Shown in pieces: positions 1-7,260 of a stretch of 18,213 bases of DNA. Origin of the DNA: an uncultured Geobacteraceae bacterium (GTDB taxonomy: Bacteria > Desulfobacterota > Desulfuromonadia > Desulfuromonadales > Geopsychrobacteraceae); the NCBI GenBank assembly GCA_937958075.1, contig CALFFB010000092.1, positions 1 to 18,213 on the forward strand. Direction: 5' to 3'. The position numbers were made by a program, and so were the translations under genes. The notes under the pieces were generated by a model. It was not told where the DNA came from, did not search any database, and was given only the letters and a program-made list of their open reading frames with translations. The first letter of the stretch is position 1; each line of letters begins with the position of its first letter.

Positions 1-9
1 AAAAGGCGA

Positions 10-38
10 TTGAATCCAGGCGGCAATCTGGCTATACT
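10..38 (+). promoter_or_regulatory. Putative sigma70 promoter for prfB
   Basis: TTGAAT at 10-15 and TATACT at 33-38 are separated by exactly 17 bases, a good housekeeping promoter match. Transcription would start near 45, giving a leader of about 75 bases that contains the 60-86 hairpin. This would be the main promoter of prfB and possibly of guaBA behind it. It is inferred from consensus only. Confidence 0.5.
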
Positions 39-59
39 GTCTGACTTTTATTCGTCGCC

Positions 60-86
60 CTCCGCCACGGACAGCTGCTGGCGGAG
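60..86 (+). other. Leader stem-loop upstream of prfB
   Basis: CTCCGCCA (60-67) and TGGCGGAG (79-86) form a perfect 8-bp inverted repeat around an 11-base loop. No T-run follows, so it is not an intrinsic terminator in this orientation. It would sit in the prfB 5' leader, ending 22 bases before the AAGGAG ribosome-binding site. It could also be the remains of an upstream gene's 3' hairpin. Confidence 0.4.
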
Positions 87-120
87 TGTTCAATAGTGAT
101 CGGCAGACAAGGAGCGTTGC

Positions 121-1216
121 ATGTTTCGTGAACCGAAGGAAACTGTCAGGGAATTAGAAGTGAAATTTGCTGAACTCTGGAGGTATCTTTGACGTTCCCG
201 GCAAGCAGGAGCGGGTGGCGGAGCTGGAAGCGGAGATCGCCCGGCCGGATTTCTGGAATCGCGGCGAGCAGGCGCAGGACCTGCTGAAGGAACGCACCCG
301 ACTGCAGAAGATCGTCGAGGATTGCCTCGACGTCAGACAGCAGCTCGAGGATATCACTGTACTCATCGAAATGGGGGAGGAGGGCAGTGATCAGGAAACC
401 CTCGATGAAGTCATGGGTCTGCTGCCGGGGCTGTCCAGGCAGGTGGCCGCCATGGAGTTTGCGCGGATGCTGTCCGGGCCCCACGACGCCAGTAACGCGA
501 CCTTGAGTATCAATGCCGGTGCCGGTGGCACCGAGGCCCAGGACTGGGCGGACATGCTGCTGCGGATGTACCTGCGGTACTGCGAGCAGAAGGGCTTTAA
601 AACGGAATTTACCGAATATCAGCCAGGGGACGACGCCGGGATCAAGAGCGCGACCTTCAGCGTTACCGGCGATTATGCCTACGGCTATCTCAAGTCGGAG
701 AGCGGCATCCACCGGCTGGTCAGGATCTCCCCCTTTGATGCCAATTCCCGCCGGCATACCTCCTTTTGTTCCGTCTTTATCTTTCCGGAGCTGGACGATT
801 CCATCGAGGTCGAGATCGAGGACAAGGATATCAAGGTTGATACCTACCGTGCCAGTGGTGCCGGGGGGCAGCATATCAACAAAACCGACTCCGCCATCCG
901 TATTACCCACCTGCCGACGGGCATCGTTGTCGCCTGCCAGAACCAGCGTTCCCAGCACGCCAACCGGGCCACCGCCCTGCAGCAGCTCAAGGCGCGCCTG
1001 TACGAGATGGAGATCCGCAAGAAAGAGGAGGAAGCCGCGGCCTTTGCCGAGGATAAAAAGGAGATCGGCTGGGGCAGTCAGATCCGTTCCTACGTGCTGC
1101 ACCCGTACCGCATGGTCAAGGACCATCGCACCGGTTTTGAAACGGGCAATACCGACGCCGTGCTCGATGGCGATCTGGATGGTTTTATTGAGGCCTACCT
1201 GCTGCGCGGCTCATAG
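121..1216 (+). CDS. prfB: Peptide chain release factor 2 (programmed +1 frameshift)
   Basis: RF2 recognises UGA and UAA stop codons on the ribosome and triggers release of the finished protein. The gene is read in two frames. ATG121, preceded by AAGGAG at 109-114, opens a 23-codon frame ending in CTT TGA. A +1 shift continues from GAC191 to the TAG at 1216, giving 364 residues, close to the roughly 365 of the E. coli protein. In shifted numbering the stop-codon recognition motif SPF is at about 203-205. The peptidyl-tRNA hydrolysis motif GGQ is at about 248-250 in a GAGGQHINKT context. An ATG at 167, already in the downstream frame, would give a spurious 349-residue protein lacking the real N-terminus. 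guaB follows after 72 bases, in which there is an 8-T tract (1236-1243) preceded by only a 3-bp stem, so no convincing terminator. Confidence 0.97.
179..193 (+). promoter_or_regulatory. RF2 autoregulatory +1 frameshift site
   Basis: The site reads GGAGG (179-183), TAT, CTT (187-189), TGA (190-192), C193. This is the conserved RF2 arrangement: an internal Shine-Dalgarno three bases before the slippery CTT, then a UGA followed by C, a poor termination context. When RF2 is scarce the ribosome pauses at UGA and slips +1. When RF2 is plentiful it terminates after 23 residues. The ATG121 frame reaches this UGA without another stop, which confirms both frames. Confidence 0.96.
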
Positions 1217-1288
1217 GTTCAGGCCATAAAGGCGGTTTTTTTTGATTGATAACACGTTACAACCCTACCCTCTGGTAAGGAGCTGTTT

Positions 1289-2761
1289 ATGCAAAACACC
1301 GATATCCCTGTCGCCCTGACCTTTGACGATGTCCTGCTGCTGCCCGCCCACTCACAGATTCTGCCCAAGGAGGCGGATCTGTCGACGCGGCTGACACAAT
1401 CCATCAAACTCAATATCCCCCTGTTGTCCGCGGCCATGGATACAGTGACGGAATCACGTACCGCCATCTGTATGGCGCGCGAGGGAGGCCTGGGGATCAT
1501 CCATAAAAACATGACGCCGGAGGCCCAGGCCGTGGAGGTCGATCAGGTGAAAAAGTCGGAAAGCGGCATGATCGTCGATCCCATCACCATGGACCCCGAT
1601 CAGAAGATATCCGATGCCCTGGCGGTGATGAACAAGTACCGTATCTCCGGCGTGCCCATCACCAAAAACGGCAAGCTGGTCGGAATCATGACCAACCGCG
1701 ATCTGCGCTTTGAAACCAATCTGGAGCAACCCATCGCCAATGTCATGACCAAGGACAAGCTGGTGACGGTGCCGCCGGGAACCACCCTTGAAGAAGCGAA
1801 GCAGCACCTGCACAAGCATCGTATTGAAAAACTGCTGGTGGTCGATGATGATTTTGCCCTCAAGGGGCTGATCACCATCAAGGATATCGAAAAGGTGCGC
1901 AAGTATCCCAATGCCTGCAAGGATGACTTCGGACGGCTGCGGGTCGGGGCCGCCGTCGGTGTCGGTGCGGATCTCGATGAGCGGGCTGCGGCCCTGATTC
2001 AGGCAGGGGTCGATATCCTGGTGGTGGACACGGCCCACGGCCACAGCCAGGGGGTTCTTGATGCCATTCGCCGGCTGCGGCAGACCTATCCCGCCGTGCA
2101 GTTGATGGCGGGAAACATTGCCACGGCGGCTGCCGCCAAAGCCCTCATCGCGGTCGGAGTTGATGCCATCAAGGTCGGTATCGGCCCCGGTTCCATCTGC
2201 ACCACCCGGATTGTGGCCGGGGTCGGCGTGCCGCAGATAACGGCGATCCAGCAGGTTTCCGCGGTGACCCTGGCCGCCGGCATTCCCCTGGTGGCTGACG
2301 GCGGCATCAAGTTTTCCGGTGACCTGCCCAAGGCCATCGCCGCCGGTGCCGACGTGGTCATGGTCGGCTCCCTGTTTGCCGGTACGGAAGAATCTCCCGG
2401 CGAGACCATCCTCTACCAGGGGCGAACCTACAAGTCCTATCGCGGTATGGGCAGCCTTGGCGCCATGAAGCAGGGGAGCAAGGACCGTTATTTCCAGGGG
2501 GACGAGCAGGACGTCAAGCTCGTGCCGGAAGGCATCGAAGGGCGGGTTCCCTATCGCGGGCCCCTGTCGAGCAATATCCATCAGCTCATCGGCGGCCTGC
2601 GTTCCGGCATGGGGTACACCGGCTGTCGCACCATCGGTGAACTGCAGCGCAACGGCGAGTTTGTGCGGATCACCAACGCCGGGCTGCGGGAGTCCCACGT
2701 CCACGATGTGAATATTACCCATGAAGCACCCAACTACCGGATTGAAGGAACGGGAAGATAA
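1289..2761 (+). CDS. guaB: Inosine-5'-monophosphate dehydrogenase
   Basis: This cytoplasmic enzyme oxidises IMP to XMP with NAD+, the committed step of guanine nucleotide synthesis. The 490-residue length is usual for bacterial IMPDH. The N-terminal barrel start TFDDVLLLPA is at about 11-20. A pair of CBS domains, the regulatory Bateman module, covers about 93-205. The catalytic loop GIGPGSICTT carries Cys304, the GG of VADGGIKFSG is near 338, and the flap region EGRVPYRG is near 417-424. The start is set by AAGGAG at 1277-1282, six bases before the ATG. It is the first gene of guaBA, since guaA begins one base after its TAA. No clear promoter or purine riboswitch was seen in the 72 bases before it, so transcription may come from the prfB promoter. 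Confidence 0.97.
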   Translation: MQNTDIPVALTFDDVLLLPAHSQILPKEADLSTRLTQSIKLNIPLLSAAMDTVTESRTAICMAREGGLGIIHKNMTPEAQAVEVDQVKKSESGMIVDPITMDPDQKISDALAVMNKYRISGVPITKNGKLVGIMTNRDLRFETNLEQPIANVMTKDKLVTVPPGTTLEEAKQHLHKHRIEKLLVVDDDFALKGLITIKDIEKVRKYPNACKDDFGRLRVGAAVGVGADLDERAAALIQAGVDILVVDTAHGHSQGVLDAIRRLRQTYPAVQLMAGNIATAAAAKALIAVGVDAIKVGIGPGSICTTRIVAGVGVPQITAIQQVSAVTLAAGIPLVADGGIKFSGDLPKAIAAGADVVMVGSLFAGTEESPGETILYQGRTYKSYRGMGSLGAMKQGSKDRYFQGDEQDVKLVPEGIEGRVPYRGPLSSNIHQLIGGLRSGMGYTGCRTIGELQRNGEFVRITNAGLRESHVHDVNITHEAPNYRIEGTGR

Positions 2762-2762
2762 G

Positions 2763-4322
2763 ATGACCAATATTCACGCTGAGCGGATTCTCATCCTCGA
2801 TTTCGGCTCCCAGTATACCCAGCTCATCGCCCGTCGCGTGCGGGAATGCCGGGTTTATTGCGAACTTCATCCCTTTGACATGACCGATGAGCAGATCCGC
2901 GCTTTTGCGCCTGACGGCATCATCCTCTCGGGCGGGCCCAAGTCCGTTTATGAGCCGGGGGCGCCGCCCGTCAGCCCGGAAATCTTCAAACTCGGGGTGC
3001 CGATTCTCGGCATCTGCTACGGGATGCAGCTGCTGAGTCGCCACTTCGGTGGTCAGGTCGTCCCTGCCGGAAAGCGCGAATACGGCCACGCTGTCGTGCG
3101 CAGTGTCGGCCGGCCGGGGGAGCTTTTTGACGGCTTTTTTACCGAAGGGACCAGCTCGGTGTGGATGAGTCACGGCGATCATGTCGCGGTGGTGCCCGAC
3201 GGGTTCGAGGTGGTTGCCGCAACGGACAATGCCCCGGTCTGTGCTATCCAGAAAACGGACGAGCAGCTGTACGGGGTGCAGTTTCACCCTGAAGTGAACC
3301 ATACCCCCCATGGCGCGTTGATGATCAACACCTTCGTCCGCAAAATCTGCCGGTGCAGCGGCCAGTGGACACCGGGGCAGATCGTCGAGGACGCCGTTAC
3401 CCGTATCCGTGAACAGGTCGGATCAGAGCAGGTGATTCTTGGCTTGTCCGGCGGGGTTGATTCTTCCGTCGCCGCCGCCCTGATTCATCGTGCTATCGGT
3501 GATCAGCTCCACTGTGTGTTCGTTGACAACGGGCTGCTGCGCCTTGACGAAGGGGATCAGGTGATGGCCACCTTTGCCAGCAACATGGGGGTCAAGGTGG
3601 TCCGGGTCAACGCCCGGCAGCGTTTCTATGACGGCCTGAAGGGGGTGACGGATCCGGAGCACAAGCGCAAGATTATCGGCAATCTGTTTGTCGATATCTT
3701 CGAAGAGCAGGCCCACCAGGTCGAAGATGCCACCTGGCTCGCCCAGGGCACCATCTATCCCGACGTCATCGAATCTGCCGGCGCCAAAACCGGCAAGGCC
3801 CACAATATCAAAAGTCATCACAATGTCGGCGGCCTGCCGGAGTATATGAAACTGAAACTGCTGGAGCCCCTGCGCGAGCTGTTCAAGGACGAAGTACGGG
3901 CCATCGGTGAAGAGCTGGGTCTGCCCAAACAGATGGTCTGGCGCCATCCCTTTCCAGGGCCGGGCCTGGGCGTGCGGATTCTCGGGGAGGTCAAGGAGGA
4001 ATATTGCGATATCCTGCGGCGGGCTGACGCCATCTATATCGACGAACTCCTCGACAGCGGCCATTACCACAAGATCAGCCAGGCGTTTGCGGTCTTCCTG
4101 CCGGTGAAATCCGTCGGGGTCATGGGCGACGGGCGCACCTACGAATATGTGATCGCCCTGCGTGCCGTGGAAACCAGGGATTTCATGACCGCCGGCTGGT
4201 ACCCCATGCCCTACGCGGACCTGGCCCGCATCAGCAACCGCATCATCAACGAAGTCAAGGGCGTCAATCGGGTGGTCTACGATATCTCCAGCAAGCCACC
4301 GGCCACCATAGAGTGGGAATGA
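2763..4322 (+). CDS. guaA: GMP synthase (glutamine-hydrolysing)
   Basis: This enzyme aminates XMP to GMP using glutamine and ATP. The product is 519 residues in the single-chain, two-domain form. The N-terminal class I glutamine amidotransferase has LDFGSQYTQ at about 12-20, the nucleophile Cys85 in GICYGMQ, and His175/Glu177 in FHPEV. The ATP pyrophosphatase has its P-loop SGGVDSS at 229-235. The C-terminal dimerisation domain runs to the typical end PPATIEWE. ATG2763 is preferred because GGGAAG (2752-2757) lies five bases before it and the protein then starts like other GuaA proteins. An in-frame ATG at 2721 would add 14 residues inside the guaB 3' end. The one-base gap to guaB implies co-transcription and probable translational coupling. 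Confidence 0.97.
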   Translation: MTNIHAERILILDFGSQYTQLIARRVRECRVYCELHPFDMTDEQIRAFAPDGIILSGGPKSVYEPGAPPVSPEIFKLGVPILGICYGMQLLSRHFGGQVVPAGKREYGHAVVRSVGRPGELFDGFFTEGTSSVWMSHGDHVAVVPDGFEVVAATDNAPVCAIQKTDEQLYGVQFHPEVNHTPHGALMINTFVRKICRCSGQWTPGQIVEDAVTRIREQVGSEQVILGLSGGVDSSVAAALIHRAIGDQLHCVFVDNGLLRLDEGDQVMATFASNMGVKVVRVNARQRFYDGLKGVTDPEHKRKIIGNLFVDIFEEQAHQVEDATWLAQGTIYPDVIESAGAKTGKAHNIKSHHNVGGLPEYMKLKLLEPLRELFKDEVRAIGEELGLPKQMVWRHPFPGPGLGVRILGEVKEEYCDILRRADAIYIDELLDSGHYHKISQAFAVFLPVKSVGVMGDGRTYEYVIALRAVETRDFMTAGWYPMPYADLARISNRIINEVKGVNRVVYDISSKPPATIEWE

Positions 4323-4352
4323 CCTTTCTTTCCTGCTGGCGGTTTTCTCGGT

Positions 4353-4395
4353 TTCTGCTGTATGCTGTGCCGGACAATGCCCCATAACAGCAGAA
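4353..4395 (+). other. Stem-loop in the guaA / SAP-protein intergenic leader
   Basis: TTCTGCTGTATG (4353-4364) pairs with 4383-4395 over 12 base pairs with a single bulged A, around an 18-base loop. No T-run follows, so it is not an intrinsic terminator. It ends 11 bases before the AGGAG ribosome-binding site of the small gene at 4419. It could set the relative level of the downstream gene by RNA processing or stability, or affect its translation. That role is inference; only the pairing is seen. Confidence 0.5.
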
Positions 4396-4418
4396 CCTCA
4401 AGGATCAGGAGAAGCGTG

Positions 4419-4598
4419 ATGAATATGAACGAGATCAAAAAAATAGCTGCGGAGCGTGGCGTTCGGCCGGGTAAATTGAAGAAGGTCGATCTGGTGCGGG
4501 CGATCCAGCAGGCGGAAGGGAATCCAGCCTGTTTTATGACGGGTTTCGTCAATGACTGTGGTCAGCCGACCTGTCTATGGCGCCCAGACTGCCGCTGA
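4419..4598 (+). CDS. Small SAP/Rho-N-like protein with a Cys4 tail
   Basis: This is a 59-residue protein. Residues 3-33 (NEIKKIAAERGVRPGKLKKV and following) look like the short helix-extended-helix fold of SAP or Rho N-terminal domains, which bind nucleic acid. The C-terminal part has four cysteines (38, 47, 52, 58) spaced C-x8-C-x4-C-x5-C with a Trp before the last, suggesting a small zinc site. From memory, similar short proteins recur in Geobacter and Desulfuromonas relatives with no assigned function. ATG4419 is chosen because AGGAG at 4407-4411 lies seven bases before it. ATG4425 is an alternative, and the longer in-frame start at 4362 lies inside the leader hairpin. It sits 96 bases after guaA and is the last gene before a strong terminator. 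A DNA- or RNA-binding role is inference. Confidence 0.75.
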   Translation: MNMNEIKKIAAERGVRPGKLKKVDLVRAIQQAEGNPACFMTGFVNDCGQPTCLWRPDCR

Positions 4599-4626
4599 TC
4601 TGCCCAGCAAGCTGAACAGTTCCAAT

Positions 4627-4667
4627 AAAAAACGTCGCCCGGTAAATTGCCGGAGCGACGTTTTTTT
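4627..4667. terminator. Bidirectional intrinsic terminator
   Basis: Six A then CGTCGC (4627-4638) pair with GCGACG then seven T (4655-4667). The stem continues through CCGG (4639-4642) with CCGG (4650-4653) after a bulged A4654, leaving a 7-base loop. The A-run on one side and T-run on the other let it terminate both strands. It lies 28 bases after the SAP gene and 32 bases beyond the stop of the converging chemoreceptor gene. Confidence 0.92.
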
Positions 4668-4699
4668 GGCTATATTTAAGTTCAACCTCGATGACAGAA

Positions 4700-6484
4700 T
4701 CAGGAATCCAGCAGGGCCTGGGGATCGAAGCCGATACGGATAGCACCCCAGTGACGGCCTTCGATATGGATGGGCATGGACAGGTCGCTGAGGATTTCGC
4801 CGGTATCGCGCATGTAGGTCTGAAGAAGGAATTTCTCCTTGTTGGCGGCACTGCGGGCGCCGGTCGGGTCGTTGAACAGACGTTTGTCGCGGCTGTTGAG
4901 GGTGTCGACGGCAGGGTCGCCGGTCAGGGGCTTGGTGAAATTGCTGTTGTGGGTCGGGGCATAGCCATTAACGTCGACACAGATAGCGTAAATGCCGGAT
5001 TCAACGTCGTCTCGGGTTCTGTCGCACAGGGGTTGAATCTGCTGCGCCAGGCTCTTGTCGTAGCAGGTCTGGTATTTGACGGGATCGGTGCCGGGGACCT
5101 CGCGGTAGCTGGTGTCAAAGACGTTGACCCCGCCTTTGTAGAGCTGATCAATCCGGTCAGTGGTCTGATCCCGGAAGGTGCGGGCAACCTCGAGAATCTG
5201 CTCAAACGCCCCTTCGCCGGTGACGAAGCGGGAGACCAGCTGCTGCAGGCTCTCGCTGGTTTTCTGCAGATTGACGGCGACTTCTTCTGACGCTTCCGTA
5301 CGTTCAACCACAACCGTGCTTAAGGAATAGATGTTCTCGACCTGTTCGTGGGTTTCCAGATTGGCCGCGGAAATTTCCTCGACGGAAGCGGTGATGCGGG
5401 TCAGCAGGTTGTGGTTCTCCTCGAAATCACTGATCATGCGCTGGTAGCTGGCGCTGGCGGAACTGGACACGTTCATGGTGTGTTCCGCCGCCTTGTTGAT
5501 GGCGTTGGACTCGGACAGGGCCTTGTCGATACTGCTGAGCATATCGGTGATCTGGGCGGCGATCTGTTCGCTCGCCTGATTGGCCTGCTCAGCCAGTTTC
5601 TTGACCTCGCTGGCGACGACGGAAAAGCCTTTGCCCGCCTGACCGGCACGGGCGGCTTCCACCGCCGCATTCAGGGAGAGCAGCCCCGTCTGGAAGGAAA
5701 TGCCCTGGATGATAGAGATGATTTTCCGGATATCCCGCGACTTGTCGCCCATGGTCTGGATGGACTGGTCATGCTGGTTGATCTGTTCGAGCATCGTCTC
5801 CATGTTGCTGTTGACGGACTTCAGCTCTTCCATGGCGTTGCGCGCCGAATCCAGATTGTCGGAGGTTGAGGAGGCGATCTGCTGGGTATTGTCGGAGATG
5901 GTACTCAAGGTTTCCGTTGCCACCTGGCTGTTGCTGAAGACAATGCGGGCCAGTTCCCCCTGGCTGTTGGCCTTGCCCGAGGCCTCCTTGACCTGATTGA
6001 CCACGCTGGCCGCGCCGACGGCGGTGTTGATCCCCATATGGCGCAGACTGTGGACGGTCTCCCGCAGCTGGCCGATGAAATTGTTGTAGTTTTCCGCCAG
6101 ATCACGAAATTCGTCATAGGTTCCCGCCTGCAGCCGTTCGGTGAGATTCATCTCATGGGTGTTGAGGTCCTTCAGCTGGCGATTGAGATTCCGGACGGGG
6201 AGCACGACCAGGTAGCGCAGAAACAGAAAGGAGCCGACCATGACCAGGGCGGACAGGGCGAGGAGCAGCGTCGACTGCCACAGGGCGCGATCGGTGATGG
6301 CCAGGATCTCGGCCCCGGAACCATTGGCGCCGATGTCGCGCAGGCTGCTGAGGTTGAAAAAGATCACCGCAAACAGAAGACACTGTAAAAAAAGCAGAAA
6401 AAGGATGTTTCCGGCAAGTTTACGGGTCAGGGTAAAGAAAAAGGAACGTTCCAGCCAACCGTACAGATCACGAAATAACGACAT
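4700..6484 (-). CDS. Methyl-accepting chemotaxis protein with C-terminal cytoplasmic sensor
   Basis: This 594-residue chemoreceptor should control CheA kinase at the inner membrane. Transmembrane helices lie at about 25-44 and 71-96, with only about 26 residues between them, so there is no periplasmic ligand domain. A HAMP linker follows (about 97-146), then the coiled-coil signalling domain (about 180-420). The hairpin tip is at 255-300, with LNAAVEAARAGQAGKGF at 271-287. Where most receptors have QTN, this one has QTG (265-267). After the signalling domain, residues 443-594 form a separate domain with VFDTSY, VNGYAPTHN and RLFNDPTG motifs. This is like the C-terminal Cache/PAS-like sensor seen in some alpha- and deltaproteobacterial receptors. 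No CheR-docking pentapeptide is seen at the C-terminus. GTGAGG lies five bases before the ATG. The input signal is unknown. Confidence 0.92.
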   Translation of the reverse strand: MSLFRDLYGWLERSFFFTLTRKLAGNILFLLFLQCLLFAVIFFNLSSLRDIGANGSGAEILAITDRALWQSTLLLALSALVMVGSFLFLRYLVVLPVRNLNRQLKDLNTHEMNLTERLQAGTYDEFRDLAENYNNFIGQLRETVHSLRHMGINTAVGAASVVNQVKEASGKANSQGELARIVFSNSQVATETLSTISDNTQQIASSTSDNLDSARNAMEELKSVNSNMETMLEQINQHDQSIQTMGDKSRDIRKIISIIQGISFQTGLLSLNAAVEAARAGQAGKGFSVVASEVKKLAEQANQASEQIAAQITDMLSSIDKALSESNAINKAAEHTMNVSSSASASYQRMISDFEENHNLLTRITASVEEISAANLETHEQVENIYSLSTVVVERTEASEEVAVNLQKTSESLQQLVSRFVTGEGAFEQILEVARTFRDQTTDRIDQLYKGGVNVFDTSYREVPGTDPVKYQTCYDKSLAQQIQPLCDRTRDDVESGIYAICVDVNGYAPTHNSNFTKPLTGDPAVDTLNSRDKRLFNDPTGARSAANKEKFLLQTYMRDTGEILSDLSMPIHIEGRHWGAIRIGFDPQALLDS

Positions 6485-6765
6485 ACCAACCTCACTGTGA
6501 ATATGTCAGCAGTTTTCAAGTCAAATGTAACAACGTTATATTTTGCGACCAATGTAATTTAATTGAAAAATAAATCAAGGCTTTTAATAATTTAATCGAA
6601 TATTGGCCGGTTGAATTGTGACTTTATTGCTAATAATTAAAGCGGAAATTTATCTGAAATGACTTTTTTAGAACATGTATTCAGCCAGCTGAAGTCCGTC
6701 GCCTTCCAGGTCAGGTAAGTGGGCCGCCTGGAGGCGGTAACAATCTTGTCGTAAGGTTCCGCTGG
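6485..6765. other. AT-rich intergenic region upstream of the chemoreceptor
   Basis: The 281 bases between the chemoreceptor start and the HNH gene stop include a strikingly AT-rich core (about 6520-6670) within otherwise GC-rich DNA. It presumably holds the chemoreceptor promoter. On the minus strand TTGGTC and TACATT with a 17-base spacer (about 6525-6553) are possible. No sigma28 or sigma54 consensus was convincing. A small hairpin, CCGCC (6724-6728) with GGCGG (6733-6737), lies just beyond the HNH stop but has no T-run. No ORF was supportable. Confidence 0.4.
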
Positions 6766-7143
6766 TTATTTGGATTGCTTCAGCCGGGCAAGAGCGGCAA
6801 AGGGGGAGTGTGACAGGGACGGCCCTGACCCGGTACCGGTCTGGTCGTCATCCCGGTCGTCCTGGATACCGCGGGTGTGCTCATGATCGTGGCAATAGAG
6901 GCAGAGGAGCTCCCAGTTGCTGCCATCGGTGGGATTGTTGTCGTGATTGTGATCCTTGTGGTGGACCGTCAGCTCACGGATTTTTTTTCCTTCAAATTCC
7001 CGGCTGCAGCGACCGCAGACATGGGGGAAAAGTTTGAGGGCCTGTTCCCGGTAACCGGCCTGACGCTGGTGGTGCTCGTCGCGGATGGCCCGGATTCTGG
7101 ATTCCTTTTCCTCGGCCGAGAGGGGCCTGTTCTGTCTGTTCAT
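6766..7143 (-). CDS. yajD: YajD-type HNH nuclease family protein
   Basis: This is a 125-residue HNH-fold protein closely resembling the E. coli YajD family as remembered, which is annotated as a putative HNH endonuclease of unknown role. GYREQALKLFPHVCGRCSREF starts at 30, with the zinc pair Cys43/Cys46. The core RELTVHHKDHNHD (57-68) contains the catalytic-type His61/His62. NWELLCLYCHDHEH (76-89) contains the second zinc pair Cys81/Cys84 and further His residues. Residues 92-125 are a low-complexity Asp/Gly/Ser tail ending in a basic PFAALARLKQSK segment, also typical of the family. It lies between ilvC and the chemoreceptor on the same strand. Its ribosome-binding site is weak (GTGAG, nine bases before the ATG). 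Nothing nearby suggests a restriction or toxin system. Confidence 0.85.
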   Translation of the reverse strand: MNRQNRPLSAEEKESRIRAIRDEHHQRQAGYREQALKLFPHVCGRCSREFEGKKIRELTVHHKDHNHDNNPTDGSNWELLCLYCHDHEHTRGIQDDRDDDQTGTGSGPSLSHSPFAALARLKQSK

Positions 7144-7192
7144 CGCATTTAACTCACTGCCGGAAAATAGTACGGCTGCTTGTCAGGAGTTC

Positions 7193-7229
7193 CCCGGCAG
7201 ACAGCCCATTGCCGGAGGCTGCTGCCGGG
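7193..7229 (-). other. Strong stem-loop between ilvC and yajD
   Basis: CCCGGCAG (7193-7200) and CAGCC (7202-7206) pair with GGCTG (7217-7221) and CTGCCGGG (7222-7229). This makes a 13-bp GC-rich stem with one bulged A and a 10-base loop. On the minus strand it begins about 31 bases after the ilvC stop and has no T-run, so it is not a classical terminator. A 3'-end stabiliser or processing site for ilvC mRNA is the likeliest use, by inference. Confidence 0.5.
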
Positions 7230-7260
7230 AAACTTCCCGAAGGATTGTTTCAGCCTGCCG

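Noticed and set aside
167..1216. prfB starting at ATG167 as a 349-residue unshifted gene
   Set aside because: The ATG lies within the frameshift leader, and the ATG121 frame with ribosome-binding site, internal GGAGG and CTT-TGA-C gives the expected RF2 N-terminus.
1217..1288. Intrinsic terminator between prfB and guaB
   Set aside because: An 8-T tract is present (1236-1243) but the preceding stem is only about 3 bp (GCC/GGC), too weak to call.
1217..1288. Guanine or PRPP riboswitch upstream of guaB
   Set aside because: The gap is only 72 bases and no conserved riboswitch core or paired helices are visible.
1454..2770. 438-residue minus-strand open frame opposite guaB
   Set aside because: Low-complexity Gly/Asp/His composition and complete overlap with a clear IMPDH; no family resemblance.
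6600..6625. Sigma54 promoter (TTGGCCGGTTGAATTGT)
   Set aside because: GG is present but the -12 element reads TG rather than GC, and it points away from the chemoreceptor with no plus-strand gene downstream.
6766..7143. HNH gene as part of a restriction, homing or toxin system
   Set aside because: It matches the widespread YajD housekeeping-type family; no methylase, intron, immunity gene or mobile element is nearby.
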